From: Paucisalibacillus globulus
Lineage (GTDB): Bacteria > Bacillota > Bacilli > Bacillales > Amphibacillaceae
Reading direction: 5' to 3'
NCBI RefSeq assembly: GCF_900184735.1
Contig: NZ_LT855386.1
Location: 518,988 to 582,987, forward strand
DNA length: 64,000 nucleotides
A program made the position numbers and the translations under genes. The notes under the pieces were generated by a model. It searched no databases and was not told where the DNA came from. It saw only the letters and a list, made by a program, of their open reading frames with translations. Positions within the stretch are counted from its first letter, which is position 1, and the number at the start of each line of letters is the position of its first letter. Below are positions 1 to 8,190 of this stretch, piece by piece.

Positions 1-2988
1 CGATGTTCTGGGTTGAATGGTTAAGGCATCTAACGTAAAATCCTCTTCTTCACGAGCTTCTGCAATCTCCGTTAATTTCTTACCAGTTTTTGCTTCTAGC
101 GATTTCCAACCTTCAACTGCCCGCTTACCATTTGTTGCACCAGACATGAGAAGAATTGCATTGATTGCCTTTTTATCTGTAAGCAAGTCTGGATTACCTT
201 TTCCAATTCCCTCACGCTTACTAACACCAAGCCTATCCTTCAATTCTTCATACACTTTTTCTCCAGGTATCTTTACTCCTTTACCACCATAGCCATTTTT
301 AAGATTTGGTCCAATAGTCGTCATCTTTTGATAGACATTTGGATAGTCTCGTTTCACAACAGCAAGGTTAGGCATTGTTTTTCCTGGAATGGCCTCTACT
401 TCACCATTACGCCAATCCTTTATTTGACCATATTCTTGAGCAATTTCATCAACTGAATCGTGACCTAATGGACGCATCATGATTTCTTCTTGTTCAGGGA
501 GATGTGTCTCAGCAAGTTCTGAGAATACTTTTGCGATTTCTCGGAAAGAGTCCCAGTCACTTTTAGCTTTCCATGGTGGTGATATGGCAGCATTAAATGG
601 ATGAACAAATGGGTGCATATCCGTACTACTAATATCAAATTTTTCATACCAAGTTGCTGCTGGAAGCACGATATCCGAGAAAAGTCCTGAACTAGTCATA
701 CGGAAATCAATACTAACAAATAGGTCTGTCTTTCCTTCCGGAGGTTTTCCGTCTACTTTTACATGTTCGGGTTGCCAGGAATGGGCAGGCTCTGAGAGGA
801 CAGCATTATCCGCACCTATTAAATGCTTCGCAAAATATTCATGTCCTTTCCCACTATCACCTAAAAGATTTGAGCGCCAATTGAAGAATAGTCTTGGAAA
901 ATTTTGTGGATCATCTGGATTTTCAATAGCCCATTCTATTTCTCCATTCTTGATCCGCTCTACTACATCATTAACTATTTCTTGTGGCGTAGTTGCTCCC
1001 CGTTCTTTGCTCTCTTTCACAAGATCGATTGAATTCTGAGTGAACTGTGGAAAAGATGGTAACCAGCCCAGTCGAGCCGCTAAAGCGTTTACATCAGCGG
1101 GATGCATGTGGTTATATTTTCCACTCCAAGTTGTGTTTTCCTTGTTGATTTCATCCTCATAACGAAACTGATCCGTTGCAAAGTAAAAGAATGACGTACC
1201 ATTTTGTAAACGTGCCGCAGATCCCCAATCACCAGCAAATGCAACCTGTTGCCACCCTTCAACTGGGCGGACCTTTTCTTGACCAACATAATGAGCCCAA
1301 CCACCACCATTAACACCTTGGGAACCGGTTAATAGGATTAAGTTTAGGATAGAGCGATATATTTGATCACTATGATACCAGTGGTTAGTACCTCCACCCA
1401 TTGCAATCATTGATTTTCCTTTAGTTCGAGCTGCGTTATCGGCAAACTCCTTAGCAACCATAATGACATGATTTCTGTTAACACCTGTGATACTCTCCTG
1501 CCAACTAGGTGTATATGGTTTCGGATCGTTGTAGTCAACTGGATAGTCACCCGTAAGACCCCTATCAACCCCAACATGGGCCATCATTAGATCAAAAACG
1601 GTTGTAACTGTTAAATCATTCCCGTTTTTGTCCTTCATATTTTTTACTGGGACACCTCGTGTTACCGTTCCACCTTCTTTTTCCGCAAAATATGGAAAGG
1701 TGACTTGAGCTACTGCATCAGAGGTTTCTAAAAAGCTTAGTCTTGGTTTTATCTGACTTCCGTCTTCCTTCTCTAGATCTAGATTCCACTTACTTCCACC
1801 GTCCCATCTAAAACCCTGACTTCCATTCGGTGTTTCAATTTGATTGGTAACCTCGTTCCATACGACTGTTTTCCATTCACCAAGATTTTCTTCATCATGA
1901 AAGTCGGAACTACGTAAGAAACGACCTGTCCGTGTTTCACCATTATGATTTTTTAACATTACTAAAAAGGGTAGATCTGTGTACTGTTTTACATAATCCA
2001 TAAAATACGGAGTCTGTTTCTTCACATAAAATTCGGTAAGAATCACATGTGTCATCGCCATCGCTAAAGCACCATCCGTACCAGCACGTGCAGGTAACCA
2101 AATATCTGCAAATTTGTCGTACTCTGCATAATCTGGACTAACACCTACTACTTTCGTTCCGTTATATCGAGCCTCTACCATAAAGTGTGCGTCTGGTGTT
2201 CTAGTTTGTGGTAGGTTGGTACCCCAAATGATAAAGTATTTCGTATTGTACCAATCCGCACTCTCTGGTACATCTGTTTGTTCACCCCATACTTGCGGTG
2301 ATGCGGGTGGTAAATCTGCATACCAATCATAGAAACTTAAAATGGTCGCACCAAGTAAGGAGAGAAAACGCGCACCACCGGCATAACTAACCATGGACAT
2401 CGCAGGAATAGGGCTGAATCCGACAATTCGATCTGGTCCGTATTTTTTTATCGTATGAATTGCAGAGCTTGCAATCATCTCACAAACTTCACGCCACTCT
2501 GCACGTACAAAGCCCCCTTTACCACGTGCTTTTACATAGAGACTCCGCTTACTTGGGTCACTTACAATGTTCTCCCAAGCTACTACAGGGTCGTGGCCTT
2601 GTTCACGCTCTTGTTTCCACAATTCAAATAAATCACCACGTACATAAGGATATTTCACCCGAGCTGGACTATAGGTATACCAAGAAAAGCTAGCACCCCT
2701 TGGGCACCCTCTGGGTTCATATTCTGGAAAATCATCTCCAGTTGATGGATAATCCGTTTGCTGTGTTTCCTGTGTAATGATTCCATCTTTTACATAGATC
2801 TTCCAGCTACAGGATCCAGTACAGTTAACCCCATGAGTAGAACGTACTATTTTATCGTGGCCCCATCTATTTCGGTAAATATCTTCAGAGTCCCGTGACT
2901 TAGGGCTTTCCTCTGTCCAGCCTTCATTTATCACGTTACCACGCTTTATGTACTTAAACTTTTCTAGTAACTTATTATTTATTTTCAT
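1..2988 (-). CDS. narG: Respiratory nitrate reductase alpha subunit NarG, cut by the left window edge
   Basis: Membrane-bound nitrate reductase catalytic subunit, which reduces nitrate to nitrite at a Mo-bisMGD centre on the cytoplasmic face. The reading frame is open from ATG 2988 to base 1 (996 codons); the family is about 1,220-1,240 residues, so roughly the last fifth is missing. The N-terminus shows the FS0 iron-sulfur site His52-x3-Cys56-x3-Cys60-x34-Cys95, with the typical NarG contexts HGVNCTGSCSW and EPRGCPRGAS. The motif GEQTDVPESADWYN in the region of the molybdenum ligand and WGTNLPQTRTPDAH are also present. The start codon abuts the stop of the upstream small gene (TAA then ATG, no gap), suggesting translational coupling. 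narH, narJ and narI would be expected beyond the left edge. Confidence 0.96.
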   Translation of the reverse strand, partial: MKINNKLLEKFKYIKRGNVINEGWTEESPKSRDSEDIYRNRWGHDKIVRSTHGVNCTGSCSWKIYVKDGIITQETQQTDYPSTGDDFPEYEPRGCPRGASFSWYTYSPARVKYPYVRGDLFELWKQEREQGHDPVVAWENIVSDPSKRSLYVKARGKGGFVRAEWREVCEMIASSAIHTIKKYGPDRIVGFSPIPAMSMVSYAGGARFLSLLGATILSFYDWYADLPPASPQVWGEQTDVPESADWYNTKYFIIWGTNLPQTRTPDAHFMVEARYNGTKVVGVSPDYAEYDKFADIWLPARAGTDGALAMAMTHVILTEFYVKKQTPYFMDYVKQYTDLPFLVMLKNHNGETRTGRFLRSSDFHDEENLGEWKTVVWNEVTNQIETPNGSQGFRWDGGSKWNLDLEKEDGSQIKPRLSFLETSDAVAQVTFPYFAEKEGGTVTRGVPVKNMKDKNGNDLTVTTVFDLMMAHVGVDRGLTGDYPVDYNDPKPYTPSWQESITGVNRNHVIMVAKEFADNAARTKGKSMIAMGGGTNHWYHSDQIYRSILNLILLTGSQGVNGGGWAHYVGQEKVRPVEGWQQVAFAGDWGSAARLQNGTSFFYFATDQFRYEDEINKENTTWSGKYNHMHPADVNALAARLGWLPSFPQFTQNSIDLVKESKERGATTPQEIVNDVVERIKNGEIEWAIENPDDPQNFPRLFFNWRSNLLGDSGKGHEYFAKHLIGADNAVLSEPAHSWQPEHVKVDGKPPEGKTDLFVSIDFRMTSSGLFSDIVLPAATWYEKFDISSTDMHPFVHPFNAAISPPWKAKSDWDSFREIAKVFSELAETHLPEQEEIMMRPLGHDSVDEIAQEYGQIKDWRNGEVEAIPGKTMPNLAVVKRDYPNVYQKMTTIGPNLKNGYGGKGVKIPGEKVYEELKDRLGVSKREGIGKGNPDLLTDKKAINAILLMSGATNGKRAVEGWKSLEAKTGKKLTEIAEAREEEDFTLDALTIQPRTS

Positions 2989-3258
2989 TTACATGCCCCC
3001 GTCTCTGAAGGTACTTAGTGGATTAAATCGGTCCCCAACAATTCGAAAACTACCTTCTTCTTGTAGTTCTTCTAGAAAAACCTTGTTGGTTGGAGCATTA
3101 GCTGCAACTAGAATAAGTCTCTCAAGCGTATTTAAGTCACTTATTTCATAAATACTTTGGACAATATCCGGACTCATCTCGCCAAAGCGCATACGTAAGA
3201 TAGAAAGCAAATCTTCACGGTCCTGTACCAAACCTGCTTCTTCTTCAAATAAAAACAC
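2989..3258 (-). CDS. Small uncharacterised protein encoded immediately upstream of narG
   Basis: An 89-residue acidic soluble protein with a GTG start; AAGGAGG lies 8 nt upstream of it, whereas the nearby ATG is out of frame. No function is recognised. The segment GEMSPDIVQSIYEISDLNTLERLILVAAN-type helix pair (residues 26-54, quoted here only by its key residues) vaguely resembles the C-terminal helical region of Rpn/DUF4351 proteins, but no nuclease domain is present. Its stop codon is directly followed by the narG ATG, so the two are probably co-transcribed and coupled. An assembly or maturation role for nitrate reductase is only a guess from position. Confidence 0.75.
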   Translation of the reverse strand: MFLFEEEAGLVQDREDLLSILRMRFGEMSPDIVQSIYEISDLNTLERLILVAANAPTNKVFLEELQEEGSFRIVGDRFNPLSTFRDGGM

Positions 3259-3320
3259 AACATCTTCCTCCTTTTTCTCTTCAGTTCCAACACTAACCAG
3301 GAGTGAGGTGGAACTTCATT

Positions 3321-3638
3321 CTAAGGTGCATAGATTTTAAAGTAATCATCAATTAACACTTCGGTACATGCTTCACCAGTTTTGGCCACGAACTCTCTAA
3401 TGTCATCACTAATTTCAGCAATTTCTTTATGAGGGAAGAATTTAGATTCTTTGTTTGAGAAAGTTTCTCCAAAACGGATTGTTATCTCCATTCCTTCATC
3501 CATAATGGATGCATCAATCTGTATATCATAGGAATGAATATTATGTTTATCTTCTAATTCTTGTATTATGTAGTTGTACAGTTTAGGGGAAACAATTCTT
3601 AACGATTTCTGTTTTATTTCCGTCTTACTATCATTCAT
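3321..3638 (-). CDS. Uncharacterised 105-residue protein in the nar gene cluster
   Basis: Soluble alpha/beta-looking protein of unknown family. The ATG at 3638 is chosen because GGAGGTGA stands 5 nt before it; a longer reading from a TTG at 3653 would place the ribosome site inside the gene. No cysteine motif beyond a single Cys near the C-terminus (GEACTEVLIDDYF) and no signal peptide or membrane segment are seen. It lies 42 nt after the hemerythrin gene and 62 nt before the next gene, all on the same strand as narG, so it is likely part of the same transcript. No function is proposed. Confidence 0.75.
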   Translation of the reverse strand: MNDSKTEIKQKSLRIVSPKLYNYIIQELEDKHNIHSYDIQIDASIMDEGMEITIRFGETFSNKESKFFPHKEIAEISDDIREFVAKTGEACTEVLIDDYFKIYAP

Positions 3639-3680
3639 ACTAGTCACCTCCAAATGCCCCTGAACAGGTAGTTGAATGGG

Positions 3681-4097
3681 CTAATGATGTGGAAGAATCC
3701 GCTCTTCCTCAAGATTGTGATATTCATCTACATGTACTAATGAATAAAACTGTTCCAAAACCGTCTTGGTGATTCCGTCCGTATCTAATGTATCTTTAAT
3801 CCTTTTCACCAAATAACGTAATGTATCATGGTCTCTTTTCAAGGCAATAATTGAATCTCTTAATTCTGGGTTTTCTTCTTCTAACTCCCTGTATAGTCCT
3901 TTTTCCTCCGCTTCCGCATGACGGAGTGTTCTAGTTTCCCAGTGTTCCACCGTCACATAGGCAATCTCTAATGCTTTTTCCAAATCATTATGCTCAAGAA
4001 GCTTTGCTAAAATTTCATTTAATTCTCTCGCTTCATTCAATGCAGCCTCATGTATAGCCGCGTGACTTTCAGCATGTTTTAACCCTGGACCAGACAT
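3681..4097 (-). CDS. Hemerythrin HHE-domain protein, first gene of the nar cluster
   Basis: A 138-residue all-helical protein with the His/Glu pattern of hemerythrin-like cation-binding domains: His52 and His60 with Glu64 in the second helix (EHWETRTLRHAEAEE), His90 (KRDHDTL), and His122/His127 with Glu130-132 (VHVDEYHNLEEE). Such proteins bind a non-heme di-iron centre and act in O2 or NO sensing, binding or iron-cluster repair. Here it heads a run of genes leading into narG, which fits a role in NO or oxygen handling during nitrate respiration (inference). GGAGGGTGG lies upstream of the ATG. An inverted repeat at 4192-4220 lies about 95 nt upstream. Confidence 0.85.
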   Translation of the reverse strand: MSGPGLKHAESHAAIHEAALNEARELNEILAKLLEHNDLEKALEIAYVTVEHWETRTLRHAEAEEKGLYRELEEENPELRDSIIALKRDHDTLRYLVKRIKDTLDTDGITKTVLEQFYSLVHVDEYHNLEEERILPHH

Positions 4098-4560
4098 CTT
4101 AATCCACCCTCCAATTAAATTCTTTTTTGGAAATACCTGCTAAAAAATATACATATTCCATTATTAGATATAGAGACCCTTTTTATACATGTTTCGACAA
4201 GCGTGATGAAATTGTCGAAACTCAACTATCAACCTAAACCCCTAATTATTTATGGATAGCTGATAAACAGAAATGCTTAGTTACATCCTTGAAACATATG
4301 TAAAGATTGTGTCTTGAGTTGGTATTTTTACCAGTTCTTGGAGCCTTTCTTAGTTAAGGAAGATTCTTCCACGCACCTTCGTACCCCTTGTCCTATCTTG
4401 ATTTACTAGATTGAAAGATTATTTTCCATTTTTTACTACTGATAAAGTATGTTACATCTAGTAATCTCGTAAGTGGTACAGAGAAACTGACCTGTAAATG
4501 TTTATATTCGACATTACTTTAATGAAATCTTTATATATAAATACACTTAGGAGGCACAAC
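4098..4560. other. Intergenic region between the nar cluster and a divergent cell-wall hydrolase gene
   Basis: No open reading frame with a ribosome site is seen. The region must hold the promoters of the leftward hemerythrin gene and the rightward LysM gene. The only clear structure is the inverted repeat at 4192-4220. No TGTGA-N6-TCACA box, of the kind found in the denitrification island, is present here. Confidence 0.6.
4192..4220. promoter_or_regulatory. Inverted repeat TTTCGACAA-N11-TTGTCGAAA upstream of the hemerythrin gene
   Basis: Perfect 9-bp arms at 4192-4200 and 4212-4220. Each arm contains TTCGACA or TGTCGAA, which matches the Spo0A box (TGTCGAA) as I know it from Bacillus. The leftward strand shows an A/T-rich TATAAA-like element right after it, so the repeat could overlap a promoter of the nar-linked genes. 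Binding of Spo0A or of another dimeric regulator is inference. Confidence 0.5.
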
Positions 4561-5148
4561 ATGAATAAATTTAAAAGATTATTAATAACATCGACATTAT
4601 GTTTATCTATTTTTGCATTACCAGTAGTTAGTGGAGCTTCACCTTATACTGTTCAAAATGGTGATACGTTTTGGAAGATAGCTCAAAAATACGGTACTAC
4701 AGTTGCAAACCTACAAATTGCTAATGGTCGTAGTGGAAGTCTATTATTTGCTGGCGAATCTATTCAAGTACCAGATTATGTTTCTAAGGCGGATAAAGAA
4801 TTAATGGCAAAATTAGTACATGCTGAGGCTAAAGGTGAACCATACGCTGGAAAAGTAGCCGTTGCAACCGTCATTCTAAATCGAGTGGACCATAAAGAAT
4901 TCCCTAATACTATTAAAGAAGTTATCTATGAAAAATCAGGTGGTTATTATGCATTTACTCCTGTTCAAAATGGAGAGATCAATGGTGGCTACACTGCCGA
5001 GGATATGAGGGCGGTTAATGAAGCCATCGCCTTTCGTGGACAAGGGAATGGATCGATTTACTTCTATAATCCAAAAACAGCAAAAAGCAACTGGATTACG
5101 ACACGTGAAGTAACTGTGACGATTGGTAATCACCGCTTTGCCAAATAA
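4561..5148 (+). CDS. Secreted LysM and SleB/CwlJ-type cell wall hydrolase
   Basis: A 195-residue protein. The start at ATG 4561 is set by TTAGGAGG ending 6 nt before it; an upstream in-frame ATG at 4498 has no such site. Residues 1-26 form a signal peptide (KFKR then a hydrophobic stretch ending VSGAS). A LysM peptidoglycan-binding domain follows (YTVQNGDTFWKIAQKYG to GESIQVP), then a Hydrolase_2 domain (LMAKLVHAEAKGEPYAGKVAVATVILNRV, with the conserved HAEA Glu) like the spore cortex lytic enzymes SleB/CwlJ. It probably cleaves peptidoglycan outside the membrane, in spores or vegetative cells. The gene is monocistronic and ends at a hairpin shared with the convergent neighbour. Confidence 0.88.
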   Translation: MNKFKRLLITSTLCLSIFALPVVSGASPYTVQNGDTFWKIAQKYGTTVANLQIANGRSGSLLFAGESIQVPDYVSKADKELMAKLVHAEAKGEPYAGKVAVATVILNRVDHKEFPNTIKEVIYEKSGGYYAFTPVQNGEINGGYTAEDMRAVNEAIAFRGQGNGSIYFYNPKTAKSNWITTREVTVTIGNHRFAK

Positions 5149-5175
5149 AAGAAAATGACTGTTAAAAATAATATT

Positions 5176-5220
5176 GCCAGGTACCGATACGAGACAAAAG
5201 TCTTCATATCGGTACCTGGC
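5176..5220. terminator. Long hairpin between convergent genes
   Basis: Perfect 14-bp arms GCCAGGTACCGATA / TATCGGTACCTGGC with a 17-nt loop lie between the LysM hydrolase and the leftward VOC gene. It probably terminates in both directions. The GGTACCTGGC half resembles dispersed 3'-end repeats of Bacillaceae. Confidence 0.6.
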
Positions 5221-5238
5221 ACTTCTTATTACCGATTC

Positions 5239-5598
5239 TTATTGACACACCATAAGCATGTTACCATCTGGGTCTTTAATAGTGAAAAAGTGACCATGTT
5301 CAATTCCTGTTACTAATTCTACTCCGTTGTCTTTCATGAATTGGAAGGACTTATAAATATCGTCAGTTGCAAATTGAATAAATGGAATGTTTATTGGATT
5401 AATTTTATCCTCACTTTCTCTCCATAACGGCATTTCATCCAGCACAACACTAGTCCCTTTCATATCTAATACACATAGATGACCATGCATGATTTCTCCG
5501 TCAATCCCAAGTATTTTCCCATACCATTCTTTTGCTTTTTCTATTTCATTAACTGGAATAAAGACTGTATTTACCACATTCTTTACCGGACTATTCAT
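5239..5598 (-). CDS. VOC (glyoxalase/bleomycin resistance fold) family protein
   Basis: A 119-residue single vicinal-oxygen-chelate domain, with the two-module layout: VNTVFIPVNEIEKAKEWYGKILG at the start and the closing metal-site motif KDPDGNMLMVCQ at the end. The substrate cannot be told from sequence. The start codon lies 15 nt after the stop of the sigma-factor gene, so the two form an operon. This suggests that the VOC protein is a target or partner of that sigma factor. Confidence 0.82.
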   Translation of the reverse strand: MNSPVKNVVNTVFIPVNEIEKAKEWYGKILGIDGEIMHGHLCVLDMKGTSVVLDEMPLWRESEDKINPINIPFIQFATDDIYKSFQFMKDNGVELVTGIEHGHFFTIKDPDGNMLMVCQ

Positions 5599-5612
5599 CT
5601 CAATCTCCCCCT

Positions 5613-6563
5613 TTATTTTTTATCCCAATCTACAGGGAACTTATCCAACTGAGGCTTGATTCCCAATTCATCTGCAGCTGCTAAGATAAACTCTTTTCTA
5701 AAGTAATAACTCCGATGAAATACAATTTTTCCATTTTCCACTTCTTGATACTGTATATCATGAATTAGAGGACCCTCGTTACTTTCAGCAATCTTAAGGA
5801 TTACCAATCTACCCCATAACCAATGTTCTTCGGCACGATAGGAAGGAAGTCCATTCTGCATGGATCCTTTTCGAATTGATTCTGCAGAAAACTCTTGGAA
5901 ACCAAGAGATGCCTCATGATGTAGGTGCTCACTAAGTACTTCAAATAGTGCATCAAGGTCTCCACTATTTATTGCTTTTATGTAGGTCTGAATAACCTTA
6001 TCTTGCGTTATATTCTCGTATTGTTTATCTAATTTATTTCCAGTACAAAAGTCCATCGTACTAAGCCGCTTCTCCATTCTTCTTAAAGTTGAATAGATCG
6101 CACCTTTAGTAGTTTTAATAATACTTGCAACTTCTTCTGCTTTAAATTTAAAAACTTTAACCAATAAAAACACGGATACTTGTCTCGGGGTAAACAAGTT
6201 CACCAAATATTCAAGGGCTTCCTCTACATCTAGATTATCTGAAAAGTACTCACCTTGTTCTTCCACTTCCTCAAGTGTTCCAACAATGCGCTTTTCTCTT
6301 CGGCAATGGTCAATCCATGTATTAGTAGCAACTCTATATAAGTAAGACTTTGGGTTTTCAGGATGCCACACTTGATAAAATCCACCAAAGGCCTTAATTA
6401 ACGTTTCTTGGAATAAATCTTCCCCATCCCAAGGAGAGCCTGTTAAATATCGACAATATTTCCATAAGTCTTGACGAAACTCAAGAATTAAGTTACTAAA
6501 CTCATCTCTTAACTCCCTCGATTTCTCTGTAAAAAGCATAGCTTTTTCCTCAATTGAATTCAT
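5613..6563 (-). CDS. ECF-type RNA polymerase sigma factor with C-terminal SnoaL-like domain
   Basis: A 316-residue protein. Residues about 25-95 are sigma region 2 (DLWKYCRYLTGSPWDGEDLFQETLIKAF, then SYLYRVATNTWIDHCRR). Residues about 115-165 are region 4 (LTPRQ-like start LFTPRQVSVFLLV, then the HTH VASIIKTTKGAIYSTLRRMEKRL). The last 120 residues resemble a SnoaL/NTF2-like fold, as in the SigJ/ECF41-type factors in which the C-terminal domain regulates activity instead of an anti-sigma factor. No anti-sigma gene adjoins. It probably controls itself and the downstream VOC gene, but the promoter motif is not identified. Confidence 0.85.
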   Translation of the reverse strand: MNSIEEKAMLFTEKSRELRDEFSNLILEFRQDLWKYCRYLTGSPWDGEDLFQETLIKAFGGFYQVWHPENPKSYLYRVATNTWIDHCRREKRIVGTLEEVEEQGEYFSDNLDVEEALEYLVNLFTPRQVSVFLLVKVFKFKAEEVASIIKTTKGAIYSTLRRMEKRLSTMDFCTGNKLDKQYENITQDKVIQTYIKAINSGDLDALFEVLSEHLHHEASLGFQEFSAESIRKGSMQNGLPSYRAEEHWLWGRLVILKIAESNEGPLIHDIQYQEVENGKIVFHRSYYFRKEFILAAADELGIKPQLDKFPVDWDKK

Positions 6564-6687
6564 CTTCTTCCTCCTTCATCATATCTCTACTTATACAAAC
6601 GAATTTCGAATAAAAAATTGTACTACCTTACAAAAATATTCTTCTATATATCTTTTCAACAAAGAAAAGCTATATCCCTTTAAAAAA

Positions 6688-6714
6688 TTCGACAAGTTTC
6701 AGGCTCTTATCGAA
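6688..6714. promoter_or_regulatory. Imperfect inverted repeat upstream of the sigma-factor operon
   Basis: TTCGACAAG (6688-6696) and CTTATCGAA (6706-6714) pair at 8 of 9 positions around a 9-nt spacer, about 125 nt upstream of the sigma-factor start. The left arm is identical to part of the 4192-4220 repeat. It could be an operator; the evidence is only the symmetry and the shared arm. Confidence 0.35.
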
Positions 6715-6736
6715 TTGATCAATTAACTCATGAAAA

Positions 6737-6790
6737 ATGCCTGCCGTGTGCTAACTTCATTCGAAATATAGCACATGACAGGCATCATTT
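6737..6790 (-). terminator. Terminator of the SMR efflux operon
   Basis: Arms ATGCCTGCCGTGTGCTA (6737-6753) and TAGCACATGACAGGCAT (6769-6785) pair almost fully. Read on the minus strand, the hairpin is followed by a short T run. It directly follows the stop of the second SMR gene. Confidence 0.75.
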
Positions 6791-6793
6791 TAA

Positions 6794-7105
6794 TTAAACA
6801 ACTTTTAAACCAGCAACACCAATTATAATAGCGAATAAACTTACAACTCTAAACAAATTCTTAGATTCCCCAAAGAATAGCATATTCATAAGAACTACTC
6901 CACCGGTTCCAACCCCAGTCCATGTAGCATAGGCAATACTAGTTGGTAGATAATCAAAAGAAGCATAGATAAAGGTAAACGAAAGACCAAGTCCACCCGC
7001 ATAAAGAAGTGCATTGGTTATATTTCTTTTTTCCGTATAGCGATTCAAACCCCAAACACCTACGAGCTCATTCACAGCAGCTAACACAACATATAACCAG
7101 CCCAT
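6794..7105 (-). CDS. SMR-family efflux subunit (EmrE/YkkD-like), second of a pair
   Basis: A 103-residue four-helix small multidrug resistance protein. It begins MGWLYVVLAAVNELVGVWGLNRY, with the key membrane-embedded Glu in the first helix (Glu14), and contains the family signature SIAYATWTGVGTGGVVL. SMR subunits work as antiparallel dimers exchanging protons for cationic drugs or guanidinium-like compounds. The start overlaps the stop of the preceding SMR gene by one base, so the two probably make a hetero-oligomer as in YkkCD or EbrAB. Confidence 0.9.
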   Translation of the reverse strand: MGWLYVVLAAVNELVGVWGLNRYTEKRNITNALLYAGGLGLSFTFIYASFDYLPTSIAYATWTGVGTGGVVLMNMLFFGESKNLFRVVSLFAIIIGVAGLKVV

Positions 7106-7443
7106 TATTCTAACACTCCCTTCGATTCTTTTTTGTCATCGGATAGTTTTAAACCAACAACCCCTGCAATGATCAACATAATAAAGAAAATCTTAGCTAT
7201 ACTGATTTGTTCATGAAAAATGAAAATATCCATTAAAAATGTTCCAACCGTACCAAACCCTGCAAATATTGCATACACCGTACCAGTAGGAAGTCCTTCA
7301 CAAGCTTTAGCAAGAAAATGTAAATCTAATATAATAAATGAAACTATTAATGCCCAATGCCACCAGGTAGATGCCGTGTTGAACCCATAAATCCAAACCA
7401 GTTCAGCTAAACTCGTTAACACCACATACATCCATGATTTATT
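7105..7443 (-). CDS. SMR-family efflux subunit (YkkC-like), first of a pair
   Basis: About 112 residues starting at ATG 7446/7443 region; I take the start at MNKSWMYVVLTSLAELVWIYGF because the longer reading (ATG 7479) begins inside the TetR-type operator 7470-7486. It has four hydrophobic helices, the conserved Glu in helix 1 (LAELVW), and the SMR motif GTVYAIFAGFGTVGTFL. The protein has a short charged C-terminal tail (DDKKESKGVLE), absent from its partner. It is co-transcribed with the second subunit and controlled by the upstream TetR gene (inference from operators). An intermediate start at MESVSMNKS, after CACGGAG, is also possible. Confidence 0.87.
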   Translation of the reverse strand, partial: NKSWMYVVLTSLAELVWIYGFNTASTWWHWALIVSFIILDLHFLAKACEGLPTGTVYAIFAGFGTVGTFLMDIFIFHEQISIAKIFFIMLIIAGVVGLKLSDDKKESKGVLE

Positions 7444-7469
7444 CATACTAACACTCTCCATTTTCTCCG

Positions 7470-7486
7470 TGACTGACATTCAGTCA
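7470..7486. promoter_or_regulatory. TetR operator before the SMR pair
   Basis: TGACTGA-CAT-TCAGTCA is a perfect 7-bp inverted repeat just upstream of the SMR genes. A 15/17 match (TGACTGATTGTCATTCA, on the opposite strand sense) lies at 8191-8207 before the tetR gene. Two such sites flanking a regulator and its neighbours are the usual picture of TetR repression. Confidence 0.75.
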
Positions 7487-7577
7487 TTTTATGCCTAAAA
7501 GAAAATTCCTTTTTAAATAAAGGAAGTATTTCTTTTATTATTCAAAACTATGGGCATCTTTTAGTGAGCTATTGGTA

Positions 7578-8171
7578 TTAATCTTCTATTTGATTTATCT
7601 TTACCCCTAAACCATACATGGAAAACTCCCAGACTTCTTTTTTCTTAATTGCTTCCATATCCTTATCGCCATGAGAATATAGAAATGTCTGTTCTGCTGC
7701 TGATTCAATTAAATCAATTAAAAGTACAGCAGTTTGGTCAGGATCCAAGTTTTGACGTAAGGTTCCAGCGTCTTTTGCTTGACTCAAAAATCTACTCATC
7801 CAAGTATAATATTGCGAATACAGTGCTTCCCATTCCTGTAAGTAATCTGTTGATGCAAGACCTGCATAAACCAAAGCAAAAATTTGGCGGTATTCTTTTG
7901 TAACAGAAAAGGCTACATCAATAACGTCCTTCATCTGAGTAGAAAAGGGATCATTTTTATTAACTTTCTTAATAATTTCATTCAACGTTTTTTCGACCAT
8001 TACCTCTGCAATAGATGGTATGACCGATAATTTAGAAGAAAAATAAATATAAAAAGTCCCCTGTGCTATGCCAGCCTTCTTCACAATATCAGATACTTTT
8101 GTTTTCTCTAAGCCCTTTTCCGTAAATACATCCATTGCTGCATGTATAATCCGTTCTTTTTTATTATCCAT
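7578..8171 (-). CDS. TetR/AcrR family transcriptional repressor of the SMR pair
   Basis: A 197-residue regulator. The start at ATG 8171 follows GGAGGATACAAA; the longer reading from 8204 would start inside the operator. The N-terminal HTH is clear (KERIIHAAMDVFTEKGLEKTKVSDIVKKAGIAQGTFYIYF, positions about 5-45). The remainder is the helical ligand-binding and dimerisation domain. It lies upstream of, and on the same strand as, the SMR genes with a 100-nt gap, and matching palindromes precede both. It probably represses itself and the pump until a cationic compound binds. Confidence 0.9.
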   Translation of the reverse strand: MDNKKERIIHAAMDVFTEKGLEKTKVSDIVKKAGIAQGTFYIYFSSKLSVIPSIAEVMVEKTLNEIIKKVNKNDPFSTQMKDVIDVAFSVTKEYRQIFALVYAGLASTDYLQEWEALYSQYYTWMSRFLSQAKDAGTLRQNLDPDQTAVLLIDLIESAAEQTFLYSHGDKDMEAIKKKEVWEFSMYGLGVKINQIED

Positions 8172-8190
8172 TTTGTATCCTCCACCAAAA

